This document shows, in pieces, positions 26,775 through 38,033 of a stretch of 64,000 nt of DNA; within the stretch, counting starts at the first letter, position 1, and each line of letters opens with the position of its first letter. Below the pieces are notes generated by a model. It made no database searches and was not told the DNA's origin. It saw nothing but the letters and a program-made list of their open reading frames with translations. The DNA lies in the NCBI RefSeq assembly GCF_024748615.1, contig NZ_CP087168.1, positions 372,001 to 436,000 on the forward strand, written 5' to 3'. The position numbers were made by a program, and so were the translations under genes. Source of the DNA: Pseudomonas sp. B21-048. GTDB lineage: Bacteria; Pseudomonadota; Gammaproteobacteria; Pseudomonadales; Pseudomonadaceae.

Positions 26775-29222
26775 TCAGAACAAATCGATCGGCGCCGCCT
26801 CATCCGCTGGCAACGGGCTGCCCGGCACATTGCCGTTACCCAGCTCGTTCACCGACGGTGGCGTGTCTTCGGCCTTGAACAGTTCGAAGTAGGCGCCTGG
26901 CGTGCCAGGGCTGGCTGCACGGCCGCTGACGGGGTCAACCCGCAGGCTGAGGATGCCTTCCGGCTCCGCCTGGGTGTGAGGCGGCTTGTCTTTAAGGGCC
27001 GCCGCCATGTAGTTCATCCAGATCGGCAGGGCCACGGTGCCGCCGAACTCGCGTTTACCCAGGCTTTCCGGCTGGTCGAAACCGGTCCAGACGGTGGTCA
27101 CGTAATCGGCGTTGTAACCGGAGAACCAGGCGTCCTTGGATTCGTTGGTGGTGCCGGTCTTGCCCGCGATGTCGCTACGGCCCAAGGACAGCGCGCGGCG
27201 GCCGGTACCGAGTTTGATCACATCCTCAAGCATGCTGTTGAGGATGTAGGTGGTGCGGCCATCGACAATGCGCTCGGCCACGGCTGGTGTTTGTGGTGCT
27301 GGCAGGGTGCTCGGTGCTTCGCCTGGAATGGCGTTGACTGTGAAGGTGTTGGAGGCCGGCACGGCGATGCCATCGCTGGCGACGGCGCCTTTTGGAACGC
27401 TCGGCGGGTTGGCAACAAACAGCGTGTCGCCGTTGCGGCTTTCGATCTTGTCGATGATGTACGGGGTGATCTTGTAGCCGCCGTTGGCGAAGGTGCTCCA
27501 GCCGGTGGCGATTTCCATGGGCGTCAAGGTTGCGGTGCCCAGGGCCAGAGACAGGTTGCGCGGCAGGTCCTGCTTGTTGAAGCCGAACTTGCTGATGTAG
27601 TCGATGGTGCGGTCGACACCCAGCGCTTGCAGCAGGCGAATCGACACAAGGTTGCGCGACTTGTAGAGCGCTTCACGCATGCGGATCGGACCGAGGAAGG
27701 TGTTGGTGTCGTTCTTTGGACGCCAGACCTTGTCCAGGTATTCGTCAACGAACACGATCGGTGCGTCGTTCACCAGGCTGGCGGCGGTGTAGCCGTTGTC
27801 CAGGGCGGCGCTGTAGACGAACGGCTTGAAGCTCGAGCCCGGCTGACGCTTGGCCTGCATGGCGCGGTTGTAGTTGCTCTGTTCGAAGGCGAAACCACCG
27901 ACCAGCGAACGAATGGCACCGTTCTGCGGGTCGAGGGAAACCAGTGCGCCTTGAGCCTGCGGAATCTGGCTGAATTTGAGCGAACCGTCTGGCTGACGTT
28001 GCACGCGAATCAGATCACCGACCTGCGCGACATCTGACGGCTGCTTCGGATTGGCGCCCATGCTGTTGGTGTTCAGGAACGGACGAGCCCACTTCATGGT
28101 GTCCCAGGCGACGTGCTCTTCGCCGGTACCCGTGCGGGTCAGCACCTGCACGCCGTTCTTGTCGACCTGGGTCACGATCGCCGGTTCCAGGCCGCTGATG
28201 ATTCGCTGTTTGGTCAGCTCCTGAGTCCAGGCCTCTCGGGTTTTACCCGGCAGGCGTGACTCGGGGCCGCGATAACCGTGCCGTTGGTCGTAGGTCATCA
28301 AGCCTTCGTGAACCGCGGTGTTGGCCATCTCCTGCAAATTGCTCGGGACTGTGGTGGTGACACGAAAACCTTCGGTGTACGCATCGCTGCCATAGCGGCC
28401 GACCATTTCGGCACGGGCCATTTCGGCGACGTACGGCGCGTTCACTTCCGGAGTCGGCACATGGTAGCTGGCGTTCAGCGGCTCATTGATCGCAGTGGTG
28501 TAGTCGGCTTCGGTGATTTTGCCGAGCTTATACATGCGCCCCAGGATCCAGTCGCGACGCTCTTTGCTGCGGGTCGGATTGGCCAGCGGGTTGAAGCGCG
28601 ACGGGGCTTTTGGCAGGCCGGCGATCATCGCCATCTGCGCCAGGCTGACGTCACGAATCGACTTGCCGTAATAGACCTGCGCTGCCGCCTCGATGCCGTA
28701 GGCGCGGTTGCCCAGATAGATCTTGTTGACGTACAGCTCGAGAATCTCGTCCTTGGTCAACTGCCGTTCGATCTGCAGGGCCAAGAGGATTTCGGTGGTT
28801 TTGCGCGAGAAGCTGCGCTCGCTGGTCAGGAAGAAGTTCTTCGCCACCTGCATGGTGATGGTGCTGCCTCCGGACTGAATGTGTCCGCTCTTTACCAGCT
28901 GGGTGGCGGCACGCATCAGGCTGCTGGGATCGACGCCGTAGTGGTTGGCGAAATTATCGTCTTCAGCACTTAGTAACGCATTGATGAAATTGGGGGGAAT
29001 GTCGGCGAAACGGATCGGAGTACGGCGCATTTCGCCAAATTCTGCGATCAACTTGTTGTCGCTGCTGTACACCCGCAAAGGAATCTGCAACTGAATACTT
29101 CTCAGCGCCTCCACGGACGGCAATCCAGGGCTAAGGTAAAGAAAGGCGCCGCTCAGACCCAGAAGCAGTCCGCAGAAAACGGCGACGATGGACCAACCGA
29201 AAAATTTCAGCAGACGAATCAA
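26775..29222 (-). CDS. ponA: Penicillin-binding protein 1A (bifunctional class A PBP)
   Basis: This inner-membrane peptidoglycan synthase polymerises and cross-links glycan strands. The 815-residue protein has an N-terminal membrane helix (about 8-30). The GT51 transglycosylase domain shows SAEDDNFANHYGVD and QVAKNFFLTSERS. An OB-like insert precedes the transpeptidase domain, which has SSFK (Ser nucleophile, in QPGSSFKPF), SRN (KSRNLVS) and KTGTT boxes. It is divergent from pilM, the conserved Pseudomonas arrangement. Confidence 0.97.
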   Translation of the reverse strand: MIRLLKFFGWSIVAVFCGLLLGLSGAFLYLSPGLPSVEALRSIQLQIPLRVYSSDNKLIAEFGEMRRTPIRFADIPPNFINALLSAEDDNFANHYGVDPSSLMRAATQLVKSGHIQSGGSTITMQVAKNFFLTSERSFSRKTTEILLALQIERQLTKDEILELYVNKIYLGNRAYGIEAAAQVYYGKSIRDVSLAQMAMIAGLPKAPSRFNPLANPTRSKERRDWILGRMYKLGKITEADYTTAINEPLNASYHVPTPEVNAPYVAEMARAEMVGRYGSDAYTEGFRVTTTVPSNLQEMANTAVHEGLMTYDQRHGYRGPESRLPGKTREAWTQELTKQRIISGLEPAIVTQVDKNGVQVLTRTGTGEEHVAWDTMKWARPFLNTNSMGANPKQPSDVAQVGDLIRVQRQPDGSLKFSQIPQAQGALVSLDPQNGAIRSLVGGFAFEQSNYNRAMQAKRQPGSSFKPFVYSAALDNGYTAASLVNDAPIVFVDEYLDKVWRPKNDTNTFLGPIRMREALYKSRNLVSIRLLQALGVDRTIDYISKFGFNKQDLPRNLSLALGTATLTPMEIATGWSTFANGGYKITPYIIDKIESRNGDTLFVANPPSVPKGAVASDGIAVPASNTFTVNAIPGEAPSTLPAPQTPAVAERIVDGRTTYILNSMLEDVIKLGTGRRALSLGRSDIAGKTGTTNESKDAWFSGYNADYVTTVWTGFDQPESLGKREFGGTVALPIWMNYMAAALKDKPPHTQAEPEGILSLRVDPVSGRAASPGTPGAYFELFKAEDTPPSVNELGNGNVPGSPLPADEAAPIDLF

Positions 29223-29410
29223 GGCTTTTGGATATCCAGGGCAAAGAATGAATTAGGCATCAGGGTTCAGGCTATACAAAGAGTGACCCGCGCTTGCAGT
29301 GAAAGCGGAAAAAACGCTCGGCATTATAAGCATTTTTCCGTCGGGGGCGTCATTTGCGCTTCTGTCAAGACGGGGGGTATTGAACGCAATGGATATTACA
29401 GAGTCCGTAA

Positions 29411-30501
<1,091 letters not shown>

Positions 30502-30502
<1 letters not shown>

Positions 30503-31065
30503 TGGCGCGGATCAATCTATTGCCCTGGCGTGAAGAGTTGCGCGAACAGCGTCGCAAACGCTTTTTGCTGGTGTTGGTCGGTGTGTTGGTGGGGACGGTG
30601 GGCGCGCTGATGATCACGGACCAGGTCATTAACGGCGCCATTAATGAGCAAGTGGCGCGTAACGATTACATCGGCAAGCAGATTGCCGTGGTCGATGAGC
30701 GGATCAAACAGATCAGCGATCTGAAGGCACGTCGACAGCAACTCGTCGAGCGCATGCGCATAATTCAGGACCTGCAAGGCAACCGGCCGATCAGCGGGAG
30801 GATTTTCGATCAGTTGGCGCGTACTTTGCCCGACGGGGTTTATTTCACTGAAGTGAAAATGGTTGGCAAAACCTTGTCCGTCACCGGCGCGGCGGAATCC
30901 AACAATCGTGTTTCGGATTTGATGCGTAATCTTGATGCTTCCGACTGGTTCGATGCGCCCAACCTCACTGAAGTCAAATCGACCACCGCCGGCCAGCTGG
31001 ATCAGGCCAATGTTTTTCAATTGACCGTCCGTCAGACTCAGCCCGTAGCGGGGGTCGCTAAATGA
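30502..31065 (+). CDS. pilN: Type IV pilus assembly protein PilN
   Basis: PilN is a bitopic inner-membrane protein that binds PilM through a short cytoplasmic INLLPWREE motif and pairs with PilO in the periplasm. The 187-residue protein shows that motif at residues 4-12, one membrane helix (about 22-42), a coiled coil, and a ferredoxin-like periplasmic domain. The start overlaps the pilM stop by one base and its end overlaps pilO. Confidence 0.96.
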
Positions 31066-31685
31066 AGCCGTCCGAATGGTTTGAAGGGCTACGCCAGATC
31101 GACATCAACGATCTGGACACCAACAACATAGGTTCCTGGCCGGCCGCGATCAAAGTCCTGGCCAGTGTCCTGCTCATGGTTCTGGTGCTGGCCCTGGGCT
31201 ACAGCTTCTTGATCAGCGATCTGCAAAACCATCTCGAGCTCAGACGAGAGGAAGAGTCGACGCTCAAGGAGCAATTTGCGACCAAAGCTCACATGGCGGC
31301 TAATCTGGAGCTGTACACCCAGCAGATGAAGGAAATGGAAAACTCCTTCGGCATGCTGCTACGGCAATTGCCCAGCGACACCGAAGTCCCCGGCCTGCTG
31401 GAGGACATCACTCGTACCGGTCTGGGCAGTGGCCTGGAGTTCGAAGAAATCAAACTGCTCCCGGAGACCGCGCAGCAGTTCTACATCGAGCTCCCTATCC
31501 AGATCACCGTCACCGGCGCTTATCATGACCTGGCCACTTTCGTCAGCGGCGTGGCCGGGTTACCGCGGATCGTCACCCTGCATGACTTCGACCTGGCGCC
31601 GGCCACCCCCGATGGCGGTCCGAAATTGCGCATGAGCATCCTGGCCAAGACCTATCGCTACAACGACAAGGGGTTGCAGAAATGA
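31062..31685 (+). CDS. pilO: Type IV pilus assembly protein PilO
   Basis: PilO heterodimerises with PilN and connects to PilP in the pilus alignment subcomplex. The 207-residue protein has a short cytoplasmic region, one membrane helix (about 27-48) and a coiled coil (REEESTLKEQFATKAHMAAN). A periplasmic ferredoxin-like domain includes LPSDTEVPGLLEDIT. It is coupled by four-base overlaps to pilN and pilP. Confidence 0.96.
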   Translation: MKPSEWFEGLRQIDINDLDTNNIGSWPAAIKVLASVLLMVLVLALGYSFLISDLQNHLELRREEESTLKEQFATKAHMAANLELYTQQMKEMENSFGMLLRQLPSDTEVPGLLEDITRTGLGSGLEFEEIKLLPETAQQFYIELPIQITVTGAYHDLATFVSGVAGLPRIVTLHDFDLAPATPDGGPKLRMSILAKTYRYNDKGLQK

Positions 31686-32209
31686 GCCCGATTCGTTGCG
31701 TGTCGATGATTATGTGCCTGGTCGCCCTGGCTGGTTGTGGCGGCGGCAATGACTTCAGCGATCTGGACGCTTACCTGAATGAAGTGCGCCTGCGTGCGCC
31801 CGGCAAGATTGAACCTACGCCGACATTCCAGTCTTACCCGACATTCACCTACAACGCTGCCAACCTGCGTAGCCCCTTTTCCCGACAGGTCAGAGTCGAT
31901 CTGGCCGGCCAGAAGCATGGCTCGCGTAACGTCAAACCTGACCCCGATCGGGTCAAGCAGTACCTCGAAGGTTTCAACATCGAGCAATTTGAAATGGTCG
32001 GCACCCTCTCCAATGCAACCGGCTCCTTTGCGCTGCTGCGCGGGGCGGGTGGCGTGCATCGGCTGAAAGTCGGCGATTACCTGGGGCGTAACGATGGGCG
32101 GATCGTCGCCATCAGCGGTTCGCAAGTCGACGTGGTCGAAATTGTTCCCGATGGCGAAGGTGCCTGGCTGGAGCGGCCGCGGACCATCCCTTTGAAAGAG
32201 CACTCATAG
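31682..32209 (+). CDS. pilP: Type IV pilus lipoprotein PilP
   Basis: PilP is an inner-membrane lipoprotein that bridges PilNO to the secretin PilQ. The 175-residue precursor has a lipoprotein signal with lipobox LAGC (Cys19). A flexible linker and a C-terminal beta-sandwich domain follow (FEMVGTLSNATGSFALLRG, RLKVGDYLGRNDGRI). It precedes pilQ by 13 bases. Confidence 0.96.
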   Translation: MSPIRCVSMIMCLVALAGCGGGNDFSDLDAYLNEVRLRAPGKIEPTPTFQSYPTFTYNAANLRSPFSRQVRVDLAGQKHGSRNVKPDPDRVKQYLEGFNIEQFEMVGTLSNATGSFALLRGAGGVHRLKVGDYLGRNDGRIVAISGSQVDVVEIVPDGEGAWLERPRTIPLKEHS

Positions 32210-32222
32210 TGGAACTCGAATA

Positions 32223-34298
32223 ATGAACAGGATTTTTTCAACCTTCGGTATTTCGCTATGGATAGCGTTTCTGTCGCCGATGGTTCAGGCGGCCAGCCTC
32301 AAAGCGCTGGATGTCGCTGCGCTGCCCGGTGACCGTGTCGAGTTGAAGTTGTCGTTCGACGGGCCGCCGCCGCAACCCCATGGTTACACGACGGAGCAGC
32401 CTGCGCGGATTGCGCTGGACCTGCCGGGGGTCACCAGTCAGCTGGCGAACAAGAATCGCGATCTGGGCGGCGGCAATGCCCGCAGTGCCACGGTAGTAGA
32501 GGCTAAAGACCGCACACGACTGATCATCAACCTGACTCAATTGGCCCCGTACAACTCACGCGTTGAAGGCAACAATCTGTTCGTGGTCGTCGGGCAGGGG
32601 GCGGGTAGCAAGGTGCCCAAGCCGATTACCAGCACCTCGCGTGCAGCCACTGCAGCGCCAGCGCCCGCCAGGGCCAATGCGCCCGTGGGCAAAGCCATCC
32701 GGGGCGTGGACTTCCAGCGCGGCACCCAGGGTGAGGGCAATGTGGTCATCGATCTGTCGGACCCGTCCATCGCCCCGGACATCCAGGAGCGCGACGGCAA
32801 GATCATCGTCGGTTTCACCAAGACCCAACTGCCTGAACGGTTGCGTGTACGCCTCGACGTCAAGGATTTCGCCACGCCAGTGCAGTTCGTCAACGCCAGT
32901 GCCACGGGCGATCGGGCCACAATCAGTATCGAGCCCAGCGGCGCCTTCGATTATTCGACCTATCAGACCGACAACAAATTGACCGTCAGCGTCCGGCCGA
33001 TGACCGTCGATGACTTGCAAAAACGTAACGCCGAACGCTTTGCCTACAGCGGTGAAAAACTCTCGCTGAATTTTCAGGACATTGATGTGCGCTCGGTTCT
33101 GCAACTGATTGCCGATTTCACCAACCTCAATCTGGTGGCCAGCGACACGGTGCAGGGCGGCATAACTTTGCGCCTGCAGAACGTGCCGTGGGATCAGGCG
33201 TTGGACCTGGTGCTGAAAACCAAAGGTCTGGATAAACGCAAGATCGGTAACGTGCTGCTGGTGGCACCAGCCGATGAGATCGCCGCTCGGGAGCGCCAGG
33301 AGCTGGAGTCGCAGAAGCAGATCGCCGAACTGGCGCCGCTACGTCGCGAGCTGTTACAGGTCAACTACGCCAAAGCCGCCGATATCGCCAAGCTGTTCCA
33401 GTCGGTGACCAGCGCTGAGGCGAAAATCGACGAGCGAGGGTCAATCACTGTCGATGAGCGAACCAACAACATCATTGCTTACCAGACCCAGGATCGGCTC
33501 GACGAACTGCGTCGCATCGTTGCGCAGCTGGATATTCCGGTGCGTCAGGTAATGATCGAGGCGCGCATCGTCGAGGCCAACGTCGATTACGATAAAAGCC
33601 TTGGCGTACGCTGGGGTGGTTCGGTGCAGAAGGGCAACTGGAACACGTCCGGGGTCAACGGCTCTTCGACCACCATTGGTACACCGGGCAGCACCAGTAC
33701 CAATTCGCCGTTCGTTGACTTGGGGACCTCTGCCAATACCTCGGGGATCGGCATCGCCTTCATTACCGACAATGTGCTGCTGGACCTTGAGCTTTCGGCT
33801 ATGGAGAAAACCGGCAACGGGGAAATCGTCTCGCAGCCCAAGGTGGTCACCTCCGACAAGGAAACCGCGAAAATACTAAAGGGCACCGAGATTCCCTATC
33901 AGGAAGCCAGCTCCAGCGGCGCCACCTCGGTGTCGTTCAAGGAGGCTTCTCTGTCCCTGGAAGTGACCCCGCAGATCACGCCAGACAACCGAATCATCAT
34001 GGAGGTCAAGGTCACCAAGGACGAACCGGACTACCTGAACAAAGTGCAGGATGTACCGCCGATCAAGAAAAACGAGGTCAACGCCAAAGTGTTGGTCAAC
34101 GATGGCGAGACCATCGTCATTGGCGGAGTTTTCTCAAATACTCAGAGCAAGGTTGTAGATAAGGTGCCATTTCTCGGTGATGTGCCGTATCTTGGCCGCC
34201 TTTTCCGGCGTGACGTGGTTTCGGAGAAAAAATCCGAGCTGCTGGTATTTCTCACTCCGCGTATCATGAACAATCAGGCGATTGCTGTGAGTCATTGA
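32223..34298 (+). CDS. pilQ: Type IV pilus secretin PilQ
   Basis: PilQ forms the outer-membrane pore through which the pilus passes. The 691-residue precursor has a signal peptide ending VQAA, two AMIN domains (about 28-260) that bind peptidoglycan, and an STN/N0 domain ([18 protein letters not shown]). A secretin N domain and the C-terminal secretin core follow (about 440-685, with [15 protein letters not shown]). Complete and of normal length, it suggests an intact alignment complex in this strain. Confidence 0.97.
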   Translation: MNRIFSTFGISLWIAFLSPMVQAASLKALDVAALPGDRVELKLSFDGPPPQPHGYTTEQPARIALDLPGVTSQLANKNRDLGGGNARSATVVEAKDRTRLIINLTQLAPYNSRVEGNNLFVVVGQGAGSKVPKPITSTSRAATAAPAPARANAPVGKAIRGVDFQRGTQGEGNVVIDLSDPSIAPDIQERDGKIIVGFTKTQLPERLRVRLDVKDFATPVQFVNASATGDRATISIEPSGAFDYSTYQTDNKLTVSVRPMTVDDLQKRNAERFAYSGEKLSLNFQDIDVRSVLQLIADFTNLNLVASDTVQGGITLRLQNVPWDQALDLVLKTKGLDKRKIGNVLLVAPADEIAARERQELESQKQIAELAPLRRELLQVNYAKAADIAKLFQSVTSAEAKIDERGSITVDERTNNIIAYQTQDRLDELRRIVAQLDIPVRQVMIEARIVEANVDYDKSLGVRWGGSVQKGNWNTSGVNGSSTTIGTPGSTSTNSPFVDLGTSANTSGIGIAFITDNVLLDLELSAMEKTGNGEIVSQPKVVTSDKETAKILKGTEIPYQEASSSGATSVSFKEASLSLEVTPQITPDNRIIMEVKVTKDEPDYLNKVQDVPPIKKNEVNAKVLVNDGETIVIGGVFSNTQSKVVDKVPFLGDVPYLGRLFRRDVVSEKKSELLVFLTPRIMNNQAIAVSH

Positions 34299-34302
34299 TT
34301 CT

Positions 34303-34821
34303 GTGCGAAATTTGATTCTTGTTGGACCGATGGGGGCTGGAAAAAGCACCATCGGCCGGTTGCTGGCCAAAGAGCTGCGCCTGCCGTTCAAAGATTCCGA
34401 TAAGGAAATTGAATTGCGCACGGGCGCCAATATTCCGTGGATCTTCGATAAGGAAGGTGAGCCGGGCTTTCGTGACCGCGAGGAGGCGATGATTGCCGAA
34501 CTGTGCGCGTTCGATGGCGTGGTATTGGCGACCGGTGGCGGCGCGGTGATGCGCGAAGCCAATCGGCGGGCGCTGCACGCCGGTGGCCGGGTGGTCTATC
34601 TGCATGCGTCTGTCGAGCAGCAGGTCGGCCGAACGGCTCGCGACCGCAATCGGCCACTGTTGCGCACTGCCGATCCAGCCAAGACCCTGCGGGACTTGCT
34701 GGCGCTCCGTGACCCGCTGTATCGGGAGATCGCCGACCTGGTGGTGGAAACCGATGAGCGACCGCCGCGGATGGTGGTGCTTGATATTCTCGAGCGCTTG
34801 CAGCAGTTACCTCCACGTTAA
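34303..34821 (+). CDS. aroK: Shikimate kinase
   Basis: AroK phosphorylates shikimate at the 3-hydroxyl in aromatic amino acid synthesis. The 172-residue protein starts with GTG and has the P-loop [12 protein letters not shown]. It also shows the shikimate-binding DSDKEIE, the GGGAV loop and the LID arginines ([10 protein letters not shown]). It lies four bases after pilQ, as in other Pseudomonas, and is followed by aroB. Confidence 0.97.
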   Translation: MRNLILVGPMGAGKSTIGRLLAKELRLPFKDSDKEIELRTGANIPWIFDKEGEPGFRDREEAMIAELCAFDGVVLATGGGAVMREANRRALHAGGRVVYLHASVEQQVGRTARDRNRPLLRTADPAKTLRDLLALRDPLYREIADLVVETDERPPRMVVLDILERLQQLPPR

Positions 34822-34971
34822 TGCGGGGCGCGAAATGCGCTATCCTCGGCGTCTTGTTGCAGCCGCTCAAGGTTGTGGTGGCTGGCTACCGAACGGCGTC
34901 ACACCAGCAGACGTCATGAAATTCGTAAACTGAAGGCAGGATGCCTGATTCAATCTTCACTGTGGGGACAC

Positions 34972-36072
34972 ATGCAGACACTCAAGGTCGATCTAGGCGA
35001 GCGCAGCTACCCGATTCATATTGGCGAAGGTTTGTTGGATCAGCCTGAGCTGCTGGCACCGCACATTCGCGGGCGGCAGGTGGCGATCATCTCCAACGAG
35101 ACCGTCGCGCCGCTCTACCTCGAGCGTCTGACTCGCAGTCTTGCGCAGTTCTCGGTGATTTCCGTGATACTGCCCGACGGCGAAGCCTTCAAGACCTGGG
35201 AAACCCTGCAGTTGATTTTCGACGGCCTGCTGACCGCGCGGCATGACCGCCGCACCACGGTAATCGCCCTCGGTGGCGGCGTGATCGGTGACATGGCCGG
35301 TTTTGCGGCCGCCTGTTACCAGCGTGGCGTTGATTTCATCCAGATACCGACCACGTTGTTGTCGCAAGTCGACTCCTCGGTGGGCGGCAAAACCGGGATC
35401 AATCACCCGCTGGGTAAAAACATGGTCGGCGCCTTCTATCAGCCCAACGTGGTGCTGATCGATACCGCCACTCTCAATACCTTGCCGCCCCGCGAACTGT
35501 CCGCCGGGCTGGCGGAAGTCATCAAATACGGGCTGATCTGCGACGAGCCATTCCTCACCTGGCTCGAAGAAAACGTCGATCGCCTGCGAGCGCTGGACCA
35601 GACCGCCCTGACTTACGCCATCGAACGCTCCTGCGCAGCCAAGGCTGCGGTGGTCGGTGCTGACGAGAAAGAGACCGGCGTGCGTGCCACGTTGAATCTG
35701 GGTCATACCTTCGGCCACGCCATCGAAACCCACATGGGCTATGGTGTCTGGCTTCATGGTGAGGCAGTCGCTGCTGGCACCGTAATGGCTTTGGAAATGT
35801 CTGCGCGCCTGGGCTGGATCAGCGAGCAGGAGCGTGATCGCGGTATTCGTCTGTTCCAGCGTGCCGGCCTGCCGGTCATTCCGCCGGAAGAGATGAGCGA
35901 AGCCGATTTTCTCGAACACATGGCAATTGACAAGAAAGTGATCGACGGTCGTTTGCGCCTGGTGCTGCTGCGCCATATGGGCGAAGCAGTGGTGACCGAC
36001 GATTATCCGAAAGAGGTTTTACAGGCCACGCTGGGAGCGGATTACCGCGTCCTGGCTCAGCTTAAAGGTTAA
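34972..36072 (+). CDS. aroB: 3-dehydroquinate synthase
   Basis: AroB converts DAHP to 3-dehydroquinate using NAD and a divalent metal. The start at [10 protein letters not shown] gives 366 residues; a 33-residue upstream extension is not conserved. Motifs include [29 protein letters not shown], the metal-ligand region LAEVIKYG and [11 protein letters not shown]. The gap of 150 bases from aroK may hold its own promoter. Confidence 0.97.
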   Translation: MQTLKVDLGERSYPIHIGEGLLDQPELLAPHIRGRQVAIISNETVAPLYLERLTRSLAQFSVISVILPDGEAFKTWETLQLIFDGLLTARHDRRTTVIALGGGVIGDMAGFAAACYQRGVDFIQIPTTLLSQVDSSVGGKTGINHPLGKNMVGAFYQPNVVLIDTATLNTLPPRELSAGLAEVIKYGLICDEPFLTWLEENVDRLRALDQTALTYAIERSCAAKAAVVGADEKETGVRATLNLGHTFGHAIETHMGYGVWLHGEAVAAGTVMALEMSARLGWISEQERDRGIRLFQRAGLPVIPPEEMSEADFLEHMAIDKKVIDGRLRLVLLRHMGEAVVTDDYPKEVLQATLGADYRVLAQLKG

Positions 36073-36082
36073 TAAGATCCCG

Positions 36083-37684
36083 ATGACTAGTTTGCATGCC
36101 GACGAGGCGTTCCTCGGCCATTTTCAGTTAAGTCATGACCCTTTCGCTCCACGGGTGCCTGGCTTCAAGTTTTTCCCGGCCCAGCGCAAACCCGTGCTGG
36201 GGCAGCTGCATCATCTGGCCCGTTACAGCCAGTTGTTGCTGGTGGTGACTGGCCCTCAAGGCAGTGGCAAAACCCTGTTGCGTCAGGCCTTGGTGGCCAG
36301 CACCAACAAACAGTCAGTGCAGAGCGTGGTGGTTTCCGCCCGTGGTGCCGGCGATGCGGCAGGCGTGCTGAATCAGGTGGCTCAGGCGCTGAACATTGCC
36401 CAGGCTGAAATCGGCGCGATCCTGGCTCAAGTGGTACAGCTTGCCCTCACGGGGCAGGAAGTCTATTTGCTGGTGGATGATGCCGAGCAACTCGACGAGT
36501 CCGCGCTGGAAGCCTTGCTGGCCTTGGCCGCTGGTGCGCCGGAAGGTCGCCCGCACGTGTTCCTGTTTGGGGAGTCCTCGATGATTGCTCAACTTGAAGC
36601 CCTGAGCCTCGAGGAAGAGCGTTTCCACGTTATCGAATTGCAGCCTTACACCGAAGAAGAAACCCGCGAATACCTGGACCAGCGTCTCGAAGGCGCTGGC
36701 CGGGGTATCGAACTTTTCACCGCGGATCAGATCTCTGATATTCACGAAAGCTCCGACGGTTGGCCTGGCAACATCAATCAGGTCGCCCGCGATGCGATGA
36801 TCGAAACCATGATTGCCAGCCGCTCAGCGGTGAAGCGTCCAAGTATGGGGTTCAACATGCCGAAGAAACACGTATTGGCGATTTCCGCCGTGGTCGTGGT
36901 CGCGGTCGCCGCCGCCTGGTTGATGCCGGGTCGCAACAAAGCACCGACCACTGGCGCGCCTGCCAACGAACAGGCGCAACTGCCGCTCGGCCAGGGTGCG
37001 CCACAACCTAACAGCGGCGGCGCGCCATCCGTCGAGTTCGCCGGTAATTCGCAACCGATGCCGTTGCCGTTGGTCGGCAATTCACAACCGGTCATGCGTG
37101 GTCCATTGGCCGAAGCCGCCGGTGGTATCACCGAAGGCGACGACGGCGTACCGGTCGAAGGTTCCAGCGCTATACCACCTACCGTGACCACCACCGCGCC
37201 GCCGGCAGGCGTACCGGCAGGACCTGCACCGACTCCGGCCGCCAAGCCGACACCTGCGCCGACTCAGATCGCCACCGCCAAGCCAGCGCCTGCGCCGGTT
37301 GCCAAGCCGGCGCCAGCCAAACCAGTCGCCGCCGTCAAACCTGCCGAGAAGCCAGCCGAGAAGCCGGCCGAGAAGGTCACCGTGGCCAAAGCCGCCGGTG
37401 GCAGCTGGTACGCAGGCCAGGCACCGGGTCACTACGTGGTGCAAATTCTTGGCACCAGCTCCGAATCAGCCGCACAGAGCTTCGTCAAAGAGCAGGGCGG
37501 CGAGTACCGCTACTTCAAGAAAGTGCTCAACGGCAAGCCGCTTTACGTCATCACTTACGGTAACTTCGCCAACCGCGATGCAGCCGTTACCGCCATCAAG
37601 GCCTTGCCAGCGAAGGTTCAGGCTGGTAAACCTTGGCCTCGCACTGTCGCCAGCGTCCAACAGGAACTGGCAACAACTCGCTGA
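36083..37684 (+). CDS. DamX-like AAA ATPase with SPOR domain
   Basis: This inner-membrane protein joins a cytoplasmic ATPase to a septal peptidoglycan-binding domain. The 533-residue protein has an ExeA/DamX-type AAA domain (about 15-240) with P-loop GPQGSGKTLLR and Walker B VYLLVDDAEQL. One membrane helix (about 262-281) follows, then a long Pro/Ala/Lys linker (about 285-440) and a C-terminal SPOR domain (about 450-525, HYVVQILGTSSESAAQSFVK). E. coli DamX, also encoded after aroB, lacks a clear ATPase. The aroB-damX order supports orthology. It probably functions in division. Confidence 0.92.
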   Translation: MTSLHADEAFLGHFQLSHDPFAPRVPGFKFFPAQRKPVLGQLHHLARYSQLLLVVTGPQGSGKTLLRQALVASTNKQSVQSVVVSARGAGDAAGVLNQVAQALNIAQAEIGAILAQVVQLALTGQEVYLLVDDAEQLDESALEALLALAAGAPEGRPHVFLFGESSMIAQLEALSLEEERFHVIELQPYTEEETREYLDQRLEGAGRGIELFTADQISDIHESSDGWPGNINQVARDAMIETMIASRSAVKRPSMGFNMPKKHVLAISAVVVVAVAAAWLMPGRNKAPTTGAPANEQAQLPLGQGAPQPNSGGAPSVEFAGNSQPMPLPLVGNSQPVMRGPLAEAAGGITEGDDGVPVEGSSAIPPTVTTTAPPAGVPAGPAPTPAAKPTPAPTQIATAKPAPAPVAKPAPAKPVAAVKPAEKPAEKPAEKVTVAKAAGGSWYAGQAPGHYVVQILGTSSESAAQSFVKEQGGEYRYFKKVLNGKPLYVITYGNFANRDAAVTAIKALPAKVQAGKPWPRTVASVQQELATTR

Positions 37685-37690
37685 AGATTC

Positions 37691-37711
37691 GGCGGCCTTA
37701 CCCAGGCCGCC
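37691..37711 (+). terminator. GC-rich hairpin after damX
   Basis: GGCGGCC and GGCCGCC form a seven-base-pair stem with a seven-base loop, seven bases after the stop. No T-run follows, so termination may be partial. The rest of the 349-base gap to gltB is AT-richer leader and promoter sequence without a gene. Confidence 0.45.
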
Positions 37712-37895
37712 TCTCCAGGCACCTCAAAATTTCTGCAAGTGCGCGCTCCCCCAAGGGCGCGTGCCTTGTGGTGTCTGCGTCACAGTAGTTTTTGAGTCGT
37801 TGCGGTCAAAAATTAAAAAAGTTTTGACTAGCACGGCATATAGCTTTAAACCTTTCACAAATGCGACATAGATTTGCGACATTTCGTCGTCAAAT

Positions 37896-37924
37896 TTGTG
37901 AGCCTCTGTGTCGGTGTGTACAAT
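37896..37924 (+). promoter_or_regulatory. Sigma-70 promoter of gltB
   Basis: TTGTGA and TACAAT are separated by 17 bases, about 110 bases before the gltB start. The upstream 37800-37895 region is unusually AT-rich for the window and may hold activator sites. None could be assigned to a named regulator. Confidence 0.7.
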
Positions 37925-38033
37925 GACCTCCCTTTTGCCCCCGCAAAGCTGGCGTACGTTCGGCGTGGATGGTAACCGGTTGAATTGAAAAGAAATTTGC
38001 CTCGAAAAGAGGCAGCCTGGTGAGAAAGTGTCT

